In this document: one piece after another, positions 23,947 through 31,972 of the stretch
Layout: each line of letters starts with the position of its first letter
How positions within the stretch are numbered: the first letter of the stretch is position 1
Origin: Bacillota bacterium
GTDB lineage: Bacteria; Bacillota; Clostridia; Peptostreptococcales; Anaerovoracaceae
NCBI GenBank assembly: GCA_029218545.1
Contig: JAQXRN010000241.1
Span: forward strand, 1-36,211
Direction: 5' to 3'
DNA: 36,211 nt
The notes under the pieces: model-generated
What the model was told of the DNA's origin: nothing
The model's input: the letters and a program-made list of their open reading frames with translations, nothing else
The model's database searches: none
Translations under genes and position numbers: made by a program

Positions 23947-25185
23947 TTATTTATCAAGCTTTGATTTTTTAGGCTTTACCCTTTCTATGCTTATACACAG
24001 CAACAATGCCCCCAGCCCTGTAATAAGCGTTGAAACAACCAGCATAGTGGAAGCTCCCTTTACGTCCAGCATTACACCTCCTGCAAAGCTGGCAAATATT
24101 GTGGCAACAGTGGTTACTATTGTATAAAGAGCCTGACCTTTGACAGCCTCTCCCTTGTCCATGATTTCATCGATAAAGGATACCATTGCAGGAAGAAATA
24201 TTCCAAAGGAAGTAAGCTGGAAAAGTTGTGCAACATATACCATAGTTACACTCCCTGCCAAAGTGGCACAAAGGATCTTGAGAGTAAAGCATATAGCGCC
24301 TAACTGCAGCAGTCTCTTATTGGAAACCCTTCTGTGCACTCTTTCAAAAAGGAATAGCGGCGGTATTTCAAGGAATGCCATCACGGAAAGAATTCTTCCC
24401 ATATCTTCGCTGGTCCCACCTACATTTTCTACAATCTGAAGCATAAAGCTGTTAAATATTGCATTACTGAAGAAAATGCCTGCAACACCTAAGTTTACCA
24501 CCAGGAATATCTTGTTGCGTTTAATAAACTGTATTAAGTTTATTTCCTCCTGCTGCGCAGGAAGCTCATCTGATAATTTTACCTCACTGTCTGTTTCCCG
24601 GATTTCAGCCTTTAGCTGACAGGCTTTATTGAAATGATGCTTTATTAAAATCAGCGTAATGAGCAGAAGCAGCAAGGTGATTTCACCTGTAAGAGGTACC
24701 ACTACTGTTCCATACCGCTCTGCCCAGGTTCCTAAGACAGCGCAGAGTACTGAATATGCCAAAGAGCCCATAGCTCTTGTTACTCCAAAGTTTATCTTAT
24801 GGCCACTTTCTTCCAATTTAAATGTCAGTGAATTAAACAGAGGCTGCAATGCAGTATGCCATGCAATCATCATTACAAAGATTACAGAAAGTGCAATGCT
24901 TGCACCTGTCATAACAAAGCAGAGAAGCAACATTACCATTATTAAAATGGTAATAATCTGCGTAATTCCTATGAGAGAAATTCTCTTGGATCTGTCCGCC
25001 AGGTCAGCAATAAAAGGCTGCAGGAACACAGCCACTACGCTTCCTACCGCAAGAATCAGTCCTATTTGAGAATTTGTATAGCCTCTATCCAGTAGAAATA
25101 CTGAGGCAAAACTTGAAATAACTGCATATGCCATCCAATATGTGGCATGTATGCCTCCATATTCTGTATTTAATATCTTTCCCAT
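23947..25185 (-). CDS. MFS transporter
   Basis: A 412-residue major facilitator superfamily protein (MFS_1-like/LacY-NupG side of the family). Seen: about twelve hydrophobic segments in two halves joined by a charged cytoplasmic loop (about residues 195-225; SEVKLSDELPAQQEE), the motif-A region between the second and third segments FIADLADRSKR, and a basic C-terminus RVKPKKSKLDK. Substrate not recognisable; sugars or nucleosides are typical for related proteins. It is divergent from the IT-superfamily permease gene. Confidence 0.88.
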   Translation of the reverse strand: MGKILNTEYGGIHATYWMAYAVISSFASVFLLDRGYTNSQIGLILAVGSVVAVFLQPFIADLADRSKRISLIGITQIITILIMVMLLLCFVMTGASIALSVIFVMMIAWHTALQPLFNSLTFKLEESGHKINFGVTRAMGSLAYSVLCAVLGTWAERYGTVVVPLTGEITLLLLLITLILIKHHFNKACQLKAEIRETDSEVKLSDELPAQQEEINLIQFIKRNKIFLVVNLGVAGIFFSNAIFNSFMLQIVENVGGTSEDMGRILSVMAFLEIPPLFLFERVHRRVSNKRLLQLGAICFTLKILCATLAGSVTMVYVAQLFQLTSFGIFLPAMVSFIDEIMDKGEAVKGQALYTIVTTVATIFASFAGGVMLDVKGASTMLVVSTLITGLGALLLCISIERVKPKKSKLDK

Positions 25186-25231
25186 GTCTTATACTTCCAT
25201 TATTCCTGTAATATAACTTGCTTAGATGGTA

Positions 25232-25255
25232 TTTTATAAATGATTATTTATAAAA
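25232..25255. promoter_or_regulatory. Perfect 10-bp inverted repeat in a divergent intergenic region
   Basis: TTTTATAAAT-GATT-ATTTATAAAA lies 47 bases upstream of the MFS start and 110 bases upstream of the permease start. Its size and position fit an operator, although AT-rich sequence makes chance dyads more likely. Confidence 0.5.
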
Positions 25256-25292
25256 CCCAAGGGTTATTCTACAACTTTTCTCTTCTGTTTTC

Positions 25293-25319
25293 AACGAAAT
25301 GTGATATAATTATTTCGTT
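25293..25319 (+). promoter_or_regulatory. Extended -10 promoter framed by an 8-bp dyad
   Basis: TGATATAAT (25302-25310) is an extended -10 element. It lies in the centre of the perfect dyad AACGAAAT (25293-25300) / ATTTCGTT (25312-25319). No good -35 is seen. Expected start near 25317; leader of about 48 bases with a small CGTTTT/AAAACG hairpin before the ribosome site. Confidence 0.6.
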
Positions 25320-25364
25320 TTGGGCATGAAAAACGCCTTTCGTTCACTGAAAAGGAGATAGAAA

Positions 25365-26486
25365 ATGATATTAAAATGCACACAATGGCTTAAGCAGGAA
25401 ACTTTACTTGTAATTACATTTATACTTGCAATGGGATCAACCTTAGTTGTTGCGCCAAGCCTTGATTATTTAAAATATATAGACTGGGACACTTTAGCAC
25501 TTCTTACTGCCTTGATGATAGTTGTCGGAGGATTCAAAACCCTTGGACTGTTCAGTGCCATGGGCAAAATTCTTTTATCCAGAGTAAGCAGCCAGCGTTC
25601 CATAGAGATTGTTCTCATTTCAGCTTGCTTCTTTTCAAGCATGATTATCACAAACGATATTGCTCTGATTACCTTTGTGCCCTTTGCCATAGAGACTCTC
25701 GATATGGCGAACATGGAAAAAAAGCTTATTCCCGTAGTAGTTCTTCAGACCATAGCAGCAAACCTAGGAAGCATGGTGACCCCAATAGGAAATCCTCAGA
25801 ATATATATCTGTATTTTCAATCAGGGTTTTCTGCCCTGGAGTTTATCTCACTGACACTGCCTTACGCATTGGTTTCCTTCGGCCTTTTGATGTTCTTTAT
25901 ACATGCAAAAAAAAATAAACCTCTTGAAATAACTCCTGTGGATGAGGCTTCCTTTGCAGAAAGCAAGGAAGAAAAGTTCAAGGCTTTGCTGTATACTATC
26001 ATGTTTCTTTTATGCCTGCTTTCACTGAGCAAAATCATACCTGTATACATGGTAGCCGCAGCGGTGGTGATTCTTGCCGCTGTATTCGACAAAAAGGTCA
26101 TAGCAGGTATAGATTATTCACTGCTGCTTACCTTTGTGAACTTCTTTGTCTTTGTAGGAAACATGCAGCATATTCCTATGCTTTCAGATGCCATAGTATC
26201 CATGGTATCTGGCAACGAACTTGCTGCTGCAATCGGCATCAGCCAGGTTATCAGCAATGTGCCTGCAGTTCTTCTTCTGACAGGCTTTACTAACAGCTGG
26301 AAAATGCTCATAATAGGAAGCAACCTTGGAGGTCTTGGAACCTTAATAGCATCCATGGCAAGCCTGATTTCCTATAAATATATCGCTAAGGAATGTCCTG
26401 ATCAGAAGATGAAATATCTGATTATTTTCACCGTTGCAAACGTTATTTTTCTTGCAACTAATTTGCTTCTGACCATGTTTATCTGA
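25365..26486 (+). CDS. SLC13/ArsB-NhaD-like (ion transporter superfamily) permease
   Basis: A 373-residue membrane protein with about ten hydrophobic segments. Seen: IDWDTLALLTALMIVVGG near residues 38-55, TNDIALITFVPF (about residues 96-107), and NLGSMVTPIGNPQNIYLY (about residues 133-150), the signature shared by ArsB, NhaD and citrate/dicarboxylate carriers. It is shorter than typical members (about 420-460 residues) but both halves are present. AAAAGGAG precedes the ATG. It heads a probable operon with threonine aldolase and an EamA exporter. The substrate is unknown. Confidence 0.85.
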   Translation: MILKCTQWLKQETLLVITFILAMGSTLVVAPSLDYLKYIDWDTLALLTALMIVVGGFKTLGLFSAMGKILLSRVSSQRSIEIVLISACFFSSMIITNDIALITFVPFAIETLDMANMEKKLIPVVVLQTIAANLGSMVTPIGNPQNIYLYFQSGFSALEFISLTLPYALVSFGLLMFFIHAKKNKPLEITPVDEASFAESKEEKFKALLYTIMFLLCLLSLSKIIPVYMVAAAVVILAAVFDKKVIAGIDYSLLLTFVNFFVFVGNMQHIPMLSDAIVSMVSGNELAAAIGISQVISNVPAVLLLTGFTNSWKMLIIGSNLGGLGTLIASMASLISYKYIAKECPDQKMKYLIIFTVANVIFLATNLLLTMFI

Positions 26487-26549
26487 TGTATCAACTTATA
26501 TAAATTGCAATGCACGAAATTAAAAAACCATTACGGAGGAAAAAATAAA

Positions 26550-27578
26550 ATGCTTTCATTTGAATGTGATTATAACGTAGGTGCTCATCCGAAAATTTTG
26601 GAGAAACTGATGGAAACCAATATGGAAAAGCTTCCGGGCTACAGAGAAGACCACTACTGCCTAAGTGCAGCCAGAAAGATAAAAGATGCCTGCGGTCTTA
26701 ATGAGTCCGATTCCGATATTCATTTTCTTGTAGGTGGAACTCAGACAAATCAGGTTGTCATTTCTTCAATGCTTCACAGCTATGAGGGAGTTGTTGCCGC
26801 GAAGACAGGTCATGTAGCAGTTCATGAAGCTGGTGCCATCGAGTATTCAGGTCATAAGGTAATTGAAATACCTTCTCACCAGGGTAAAATCCATGCCGCT
26901 GAGCTTAAAGAATATATAGATAATTTTTACAAAGACACCAGCCACGACCACATGGTTTTCCCCGGTATGGTATACATATCCCATCCTACGGAATACGGCA
27001 CTCTATACACAAAAGATGAACTATCGTCTATTGCCGATGTTTGTAAAAGCTTTGAAATTCCACTGTTTTTAGATGGTGCAAGACTTGGCTATGGTTTAGC
27101 AAGCAAGCAGACAGATATAACACTTAAAGATATTGCACGATATGCAGATGTCTTCTATATAGGAGGTACCAAGGTAGGTGCTCTTTTAGGAGAAGCCGTG
27201 GTATTTACCAGGAACAACACGCCAAAACAGTTTGTTACAATGACAAAGCAACGAGGTGCAATGCTGGCAAAAGGCCGCATCCTTGGAATTCAGTTTGATA
27301 CATTGTTTACCGACGATTTATACTTTGAAATCAGCAGGAATGCCATAGAAAGAGCTGAAGACCTTAAAGCACTTCTTAAAGAAAGAGGTTACAAGTTCTT
27401 CCTTGAATCCCCTACCAATCAGCAATTCGTCATTTTAAGCGATGAAAAAATTGCCCAGCTAGAAGGAAAGGTATCATACAGCTACTGGGAACCGCATGCT
27501 GAAGGCACTGTTGTAAGATTTGCTACAAGCTGGGCCACCACAGAGGAAGACATCAGAATGCTTGGTGAAATTCTATAG
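26550..27578 (+). CDS. Low-specificity L-threonine aldolase
   Basis: A 342-residue PLP-dependent enzyme that splits L-threonine or allo-threonine to glycine and acetaldehyde. Seen: N-terminal FECDYNVGAHPKIL, LVGGTQTNQVVISS (substrate/PLP loop), VYISHPTEYGTLYTK, LDGARLGYGLAS (PLP-binding Asp) and the PLP lysine in FYIGGTKVGALLGEA, about residue 207. The start is the ATG at 26550, set by GGAGG at 26535-26539; an upstream in-frame start at 26505 has no ribosome site. It sits between the permease and the EamA exporter and is probably co-transcribed with both. Confidence 0.92.
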   Translation: MLSFECDYNVGAHPKILEKLMETNMEKLPGYREDHYCLSAARKIKDACGLNESDSDIHFLVGGTQTNQVVISSMLHSYEGVVAAKTGHVAVHEAGAIEYSGHKVIEIPSHQGKIHAAELKEYIDNFYKDTSHDHMVFPGMVYISHPTEYGTLYTKDELSSIADVCKSFEIPLFLDGARLGYGLASKQTDITLKDIARYADVFYIGGTKVGALLGEAVVFTRNNTPKQFVTMTKQRGAMLAKGRILGIQFDTLFTDDLYFEISRNAIERAEDLKALLKERGYKFFLESPTNQQFVILSDEKIAQLEGKVSYSYWEPHAEGTVVRFATSWATTEEDIRMLGEIL

Positions 27579-27625
27579 AACTCCAATAGATTTTTTCAGT
27601 AATATCAAAGGTTAAAGGTACTAAC

Positions 27626-28495
27626 ATGACAGACAAAACAAAATCCGTGCTCTTTGCACTGACAACAATATTGCTGTGGTCTTCCGCCTTTCCACTGACA
27701 AAGGTTGCCACCGCATATATCCAGCCGAATGCTCTGGGATTTCTTAGATGCAGCATTGCGGCGGTTATTCTGATAATAATAGGAATAATTAATAAGATTA
27801 AACTGCCCCGCAAGCCATCTCATGTGCTCCTGTTTTTTCTCTCAGGGGGACTCGGCTTCACCCTTTACATGATCACCTTCAATACAGGGATGTTGACCCT
27901 TTCGTCAGCCATGGCAAGCCTTGTTATAGCTACAACGCCGGTACTTACAGCCATTGGAGCTTCAATTATTTATAAAGAACGGATAAAACCTCTTGGCTGG
28001 GCCTGCATTGCCGCTGCCTTTCTCGGCGTTGCAATTCTCCTTCTATGGGACTCGCAGCTTTCCATTAACAGCGGCTGCATATGGATATTATGTGCATCCT
28101 CCGTATTCTGCGGATATAACCTTATGAACCGTAAGCTCTTATCCATGGGCTACAATGCTGTCGAATGTGTAACCTGGAGCATCTTATGCGGCGCCCTGCT
28201 GCTGCTCCCCTTCGCACCGGCAGCAGCAGCCCAGGTGGCCGGGGCCACCTGGGAGGCATTGCTCACCGTGGTCTATCTGGGAGCAATGCCCAGCGCCGCG
28301 GCGTACCTCTTTTGGAGCCGCGCCTTCTCCATGGCAAAAAAAACAAGCGACGTCACAAACTTTCAGTTTCTGACACCACTTGTCTCTACAGTTCTTGGCT
28401 TTATTATACTTGGTGAAATCCCCGGTGTTTCCACACTGGTGGGAGGTATAATAATCATCTCAAGTATTGTCCTTTTCGGATTAAAAGGCAGATAG
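27626..28495 (+). CDS. EamA/DMT family exporter
   Basis: A 289-residue membrane protein with two EamA repeats (about residues 7-140 and 150-287), ten hydrophobic segments in all. Seen: LLWSSAFPLTKVA at the start of repeat one, SLVIATTPVLTAIGASIIYKERI, and in repeat two FQFLTPLVSTVLGFIILGE. Family members export amino acids or metabolites; threonine or a related amino acid is a contextual guess from the aldolase neighbour. Oddity: codons in about 28190-28333 are strongly GC-rich and packed with inverted repeats, unlike the rest of the gene. It ends two bases from the convergent trxB. Confidence 0.9.
   Translation: MTDKTKSVLFALTTILLWSSAFPLTKVATAYIQPNALGFLRCSIAAVILIIIGIINKIKLPRKPSHVLLFFLSGGLGFTLYMITFNTGMLTLSSAMASLVIATTPVLTAIGASIIYKERIKPLGWACIAAAFLGVAILLLWDSQLSINSGCIWILCASSVFCGYNLMNRKLLSMGYNAVECVTWSILCGALLLLPFAPAAAAQVAGATWEALLTVVYLGAMPSAAAYLFWSRAFSMAKKTSDVTNFQFLTPLVSTVLGFIILGEIPGVSTLVGGIIIISSIVLFGLKGR
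28196..28331. repeat. Cluster of back-to-back perfect inverted repeats in a GC-rich block
   Basis: Four perfect dyads follow one another: CTGCTGCTGC/GCAGCAGCAG (28196-28205, 28220-28229), CCCAGGTGGCC/GGCCACCTGGG (28230-28240, 28243-28253), GGCATTGCTC/GAGCAATGCC (28255-28264, 28281-28290) and the palindrome CGCCGCGGCG (28294-28303). TGGAG/CTCCA (28313-28331) is a weaker fifth. The whole lies within the EamA coding sequence. Confidence 0.9.
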
Positions 28496-28497
28496 CC

Positions 28498-29418
28498 TTA
28501 TTTAGCTGCCAGATATTCCAATGCGAAGTGGGAGCTTACAGCACCGTCTGCTACTGCAGTTACAACCTGACGCAGAGCTTTGGTTCTCACATCGCCAACA
28601 GCAAACACACCGGGCAGGCTTGTTACAGTCGTTTCATCGGCAACCACATAGCCTGCCTCGTCTAGTTCAAGCTGTCCGGCTACAAGCATTGTCGATGGCT
28701 TTCTTCCAACGCTTACAAAAAGCCCGTCCAGTTCAATATCTGACGACTCTCCATTGCTTTCAATTCTTATTCCTTTAAGCCTTCCATCTTCTCCCTTTAT
28801 AAGTTCCTTTACAACAGAATTCCAGCGGAATTCCACATTGCCAGTCTCTTTTAGCTGATTGTGGTAGATTTTTTCGGCTCTCAAGGTATCTCTTCTATGG
28901 ATTACAATTACCTTTGCGGCAACCTTTGATAGTATAAGAATATCTGCGACAGCTGTGTTGCCGCCGCCTACAACTGCTACTGTTTTACCCTTATAAAACA
29001 TTCCGTCGCACGCTGCGCAGTAATTGACTCCCTTACCTATGAGTTCCTCTTCGCCTTCAATGCCAAGATTTCTAGGCTCTGCACCTGTTGCAAGGATGAG
29101 CACTCTACTTTTAAACTGCCCTTCACTTGTTTCTGCAATTTTTATTTCACCTTCGAGATTGAGAGAATACACTTCTGCGTATTCTGTAACTGCCCCGAAT
29201 CTTTCAGCACCTGCCTGCATCTTCTCACCAAGTGAAAAACCATCGATGCCTTCTTCAAAACCCGGATAGTTATCCACCTGAGCTGTAAGGGCAATCTGAC
29301 CGCCTGCCGAAAGCTTTTCTAGTACGATGGTTTCAAGTCCCGCTCTGGTGCAGTACAAAGCCGCCGAATAGCCCGCAGGGCCGCCACCGATTATCATTAC
29401 ATCATATATTTTATCCAT
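28498..29418 (-). CDS. trxB: Thioredoxin-disulfide reductase
   Basis: A 306-residue FAD/NAD(P)H flavoenzyme that reduces thioredoxin. Seen: FAD-binding GGGPAGYSAALYC, GGQIALTAQVDNYPGF, redox motif CAACDGMFYKGK (about residues 132-143, where CATC is more usual), NAD(P)H-binding VVGGGNTAVADIL and HRRDTLRAEK, and C-terminal GVFAVGDVRTKALRQVVTAVADGA. Length is standard. It follows trxA by 23 bases in the same operon. Confidence 0.96.
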   Translation of the reverse strand: MDKIYDVMIIGGGPAGYSAALYCTRAGLETIVLEKLSAGGQIALTAQVDNYPGFEEGIDGFSLGEKMQAGAERFGAVTEYAEVYSLNLEGEIKIAETSEGQFKSRVLILATGAEPRNLGIEGEEELIGKGVNYCAACDGMFYKGKTVAVVGGGNTAVADILILSKVAAKVIVIHRRDTLRAEKIYHNQLKETGNVEFRWNSVVKELIKGEDGRLKGIRIESNGESSDIELDGLFVSVGRKPSTMLVAGQLELDEAGYVVADETTVTSLPGVFAVGDVRTKALRQVVTAVADGAVSSHFALEYLAAK

Positions 29419-29441
29419 TCTATAGCCCCATTCTACAGTCT

Positions 29442-29768
29442 CTACAGTCCCATATTTTTATCTATGAATTCATTTAGTTTTGCCTTTGAATCGGGTGCTA
29501 CTATGGAGTCTACAACCTGTCCGTCTTTTAGGAACATAAATGTAGGAATAACATCGATATTGTGTGCATCAGATATTTCAATTTCTTCGTCAATGTTCAC
29601 CTGTCCTATAATGATCTTATCTCCATATTCCTCGGAAATTTTATTGTACGCAGGTCCTATTCTGCGGCAATACACACACCATGGTGCTGAAAACTCAATT
29701 ACTCCTGTTTTTTTCTCTTCAACGAAATTCTTGTTGTAAAACTCCTTATTAATATTTACTACTGCCAT
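29442..29768 (-). CDS. trxA: Thioredoxin with CVYC active site
   Basis: A 108-residue thioredoxin-fold protein. Seen: FSAPWCVYCRRIGPAY (active-site cysteines about residues 31 and 34) and the cis-proline segment VIPTFMFLKDG (about residue 75). The active site is Cys-Val-Tyr-Cys rather than the standard Cys-Gly-Pro-Cys, so its redox potential and partners may differ. It precedes trxB, which is presumably its reductase. The codons are ordinary TGT and TGC, so this is not a selenoprotein. Confidence 0.94.
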   Translation of the reverse strand: MAVVNINKEFYNKNFVEEKKTGVIEFSAPWCVYCRRIGPAYNKISEEYGDKIIIGQVNIDEEIEISDAHNIDVIPTFMFLKDGQVVDSIVAPDSKAKLNEFIDKNMGL

Positions 29769-29798
29769 GTTAACTTTTCCTTTCTTTTATTATTTATA

Positions 29799-30830
29799 TT
29801 ATATAGATGATTCATCTGCATCTTCCTCGATAATCTGGCCATCTCCTTCCACGAATGTGACTGAAAGAACGGCCTGAGCGATATTCACATATACTTTTGC
29901 ATGCTTTTCTCTGGTTAAGGCTGCTTCCTCTATGACTTTCATCAGCTGCTCTAAGACGTCCCTTGTAAGATACCCGTTTCTCCAGTGAAAGGTAAGCTGT
30001 CTCCCCTTCTTAACTGCTTGAAGGGCTCTTTTGGAAACATCCTCCATCTTTGTAAAGGACATCTTATTTTTCTTGTAGTAAAAACCGTCATTGTCTTCAC
30101 AGGCTGGAACCTTCCATATTACAGGCTCATGATCTCTAAAAATCTGTTTATCGCTGAGCATGAAATAATCATACCTTATATTTCCTCCTTTTCCAAGGGA
30201 GTTATCAAAGGTGGCATCCATATGATAGTATTTGCCATCAATCCTGACGATATTCCATGCATGTCTGTATTTAATGCCCTTATCAGGGTTTGCCTCAGAA
30301 ACAGCTATGGTACACCATATTCCAAGCCTGTCGCAAAGAGCTTTCACAGTCTTTGAAATACCTTCACATACGCCAACACCCTGACCTAAAGGACCAATTA
30401 TTTCGTGGGAATACTGTTTCTTAAGCTTATCATATTTCACATTCTGACATATGAAATCATGCACATACCTTAGTTTTTCTTCCTCTTTAAGATTCATGGC
30501 CGGTCTTATAACCTTTTCTATTCTGGAATTCATGGCCTGCTGGTGTGCCTTCAGTTTCTTTTTATCAAAGAGAAACTCCGCAGCAATTTCTACCTGGGTC
30601 GAATCCTCAAAAAACTTGTATTTAATCCCTGATGAATAGAAAATATCAGGATTATCAAGTCTCAATAGAAAATGAATATCAAATATCTGGTTACCCTCCA
30701 GCCTCGGAGTGTAAAACCTTTGTCTTACATTCCTTATGCCCTCTTCAATGGAAAAATAAACCGCCTGTTTTTCTTTGTCCATCTTTGAATAATAGTATCC
30801 TGTCAGTGCCATCACCTCACTTTTTCTCAA
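29799..30830 (-). CDS. Transglutaminase-like domain protein
   Basis: A 343-residue protein with a transglutaminase-like (cysteine protease fold) domain at about residues 120-225. Seen: Cys in GVGVCEGISKTVKALCDRLGI, His in KYRHAWNIVRIDGKYYHMDATFDN with the Asp of the triad. There is no clear signal peptide, so a cytoplasmic role is likely. The TTG at 30830 starts the longest frame; the ATG at 30812 after GTGAGGTG is an alternative, but its ribosome site is very close. A TATAAT lies at 30842-30847 on the minus strand. Substrate unknown. Confidence 0.82.
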   Translation of the reverse strand: MRKSEVMALTGYYYSKMDKEKQAVYFSIEEGIRNVRQRFYTPRLEGNQIFDIHFLLRLDNPDIFYSSGIKYKFFEDSTQVEIAAEFLFDKKKLKAHQQAMNSRIEKVIRPAMNLKEEEKLRYVHDFICQNVKYDKLKKQYSHEIIGPLGQGVGVCEGISKTVKALCDRLGIWCTIAVSEANPDKGIKYRHAWNIVRIDGKYYHMDATFDNSLGKGGNIRYDYFMLSDKQIFRDHEPVIWKVPACEDNDGFYYKKNKMSFTKMEDVSKRALQAVKKGRQLTFHWRNGYLTRDVLEQLMKVIEEAALTREKHAKVYVNIAQAVLSVTFVEGDGQIIEEDADESSI

Positions 30831-30900
30831 GTTTCGGTACTATTATAACACATAAAACAACTACTTCTTGTCGTTTTTGGTCGATAAAAAACTCTTTTTA

Positions 30901-30930
30901 TTGTTTTTTGTTAAAAATTCAGGTTATAAT
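30901..30930 (+). promoter_or_regulatory. SigA-type promoter of the PfkB kinase gene
   Basis: -35 TTGTTT (30901-30906), 18-base spacer, -10 TATAAT (30925-30930). The expected start near 30937 leaves a 24-base leader containing AAAGGAG. Confidence 0.55.
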
Positions 30931-30960
30931 ATAGGGGCATATTATCAAAGGAGAGAAATT

Positions 30961-31881
30961 ATGAATATTTTAGTAATAGGAGCAGTTTTTTTAGATGTAA
31001 AAGGCTTCCCTGAAGACCTTTATATTCCGGATGGCAGAAACGTAGGCAGAATCGAATACATACATGGCGGCGTTGCAAGAAATGTCGCAGAGGATATTGC
31101 TAACGTAGAACTAAAGCCAACATTTTTGAGTCTCGTTGATGACTCTCCCATGGGAAAGGATATTATCGACAAACTCAATAATCACAAAGTAAACACAGAA
31201 TATATGCTTACTGTACCTGATGGAATGGGTACATGGTTAGCCGTGTTTGATAACAATGGTGACGTTGCAGGCTCAATATCCAAAAGGCCTGATCTGATGC
31301 CTATCGTTGATCTTCTTGAAGAAAGAGGCGATGAAATCTTTTCAAAAACAGACACTGTTGTCTTAGAATCAGATATAGATCTTCCTCTCGTAAAAAAAGT
31401 CCTGGAGCTGTGCAAAAAACATGATGTAAAACTTGTAGGTCTTGTTTCAAACATGGGTATCGCTGCCAAGAGAAGAGATCTTCTTCAGCAGTTCGACTGT
31501 TTTATCTGCAATCAGCAGGAGGCCGGAATTCTCTTTGCCGGTGACTACAGCCAGATGGATTCGGAAGAGCTTAAAAAAATCCTGCCACTGAAGATTAAGG
31601 CTGCAAACATTCCTGCAATGATAGTTACTCTAGGCGACAAAGGTGCCGTATATGCCGACCTGGAGGGTAACAGCGGTTCATGCCCTGCTAAAAAAGTTCA
31701 GGTTAAGGATACTACAGGTGCCGGAGATGCATTCTGTGCCGGTGTTGCCATCGGACTGACATTCTCCAAAACGTGGGAAGAAACCATTGAAATCGGCTCA
31801 ACTCTCGCCGCTTCTGTGATAACTTCATCAGAAAATGTATGCCCAAGATTCCTTCCTGAGGAATTCGGCATTTCCGCATAA
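30961..31881 (+). CDS. PfkB family sugar/nucleoside kinase
   Basis: A 306-residue kinase of the ribokinase/PfkB family. Seen: NILVIGAVFLDVKGFP at the start, YIHGGVARNVAEDIA (substrate-binding Gly-Gly, about residues 36-50), and the ATP/catalytic motif KDTTGAGDAFCAGVA with the base Asp (about residues 248-262). The ATG at 30961 is set by AAAGGAG; an upstream in-frame extension overlaps the promoter and is rejected. It is a single-gene unit with a terminator. Ribose, fructose or a nucleoside are all possible substrates. Confidence 0.9.
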   Translation: MNILVIGAVFLDVKGFPEDLYIPDGRNVGRIEYIHGGVARNVAEDIANVELKPTFLSLVDDSPMGKDIIDKLNNHKVNTEYMLTVPDGMGTWLAVFDNNGDVAGSISKRPDLMPIVDLLEERGDEIFSKTDTVVLESDIDLPLVKKVLELCKKHDVKLVGLVSNMGIAAKRRDLLQQFDCFICNQQEAGILFAGDYSQMDSEELKKILPLKIKAANIPAMIVTLGDKGAVYADLEGNSGSCPAKKVQVKDTTGAGDAFCAGVAIGLTFSKTWEETIEIGSTLAASVITSSENVCPRFLPEEFGISA

Positions 31882-31905
31882 AAAATATCTACTGAAAAAA
31901 CAAAC

Positions 31906-31947
31906 CTCCCGTAAAGTTTTACTTCTTTGCGGGAGATTCTTTTTTTG
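31906..31947. terminator. Intrinsic terminator after the PfkB kinase gene
   Basis: Arms CTCCCGTAAAG (31906-31916) and CTTTGCGGGAG (31925-31935) pair with one wobble around an eight-base loop; ATTCTTTTTTT follows. It also faces the convergent aldo/keto reductase. Confidence 0.88.
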
Positions 31948-31972
31948 TATTTGTTTTATTTTTTCTGAATTA

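Noticed and set aside
24659-25069. 136-codon plus-strand frame antisense to the MFS gene
   Set aside because: The MFS protein on the minus strand is full-length and typical; this frame has no ribosome site or recognisable domain.
29270-29278. Additional DnaA box in trxB
   Set aside because: TTATCCACC has one mismatch, lies in coding sequence and is isolated.
29619-29680. Selenocysteine in the thioredoxin or reductase
   Set aside because: All active-site positions use ordinary TGT or TGC codons, with no in-frame TGA.
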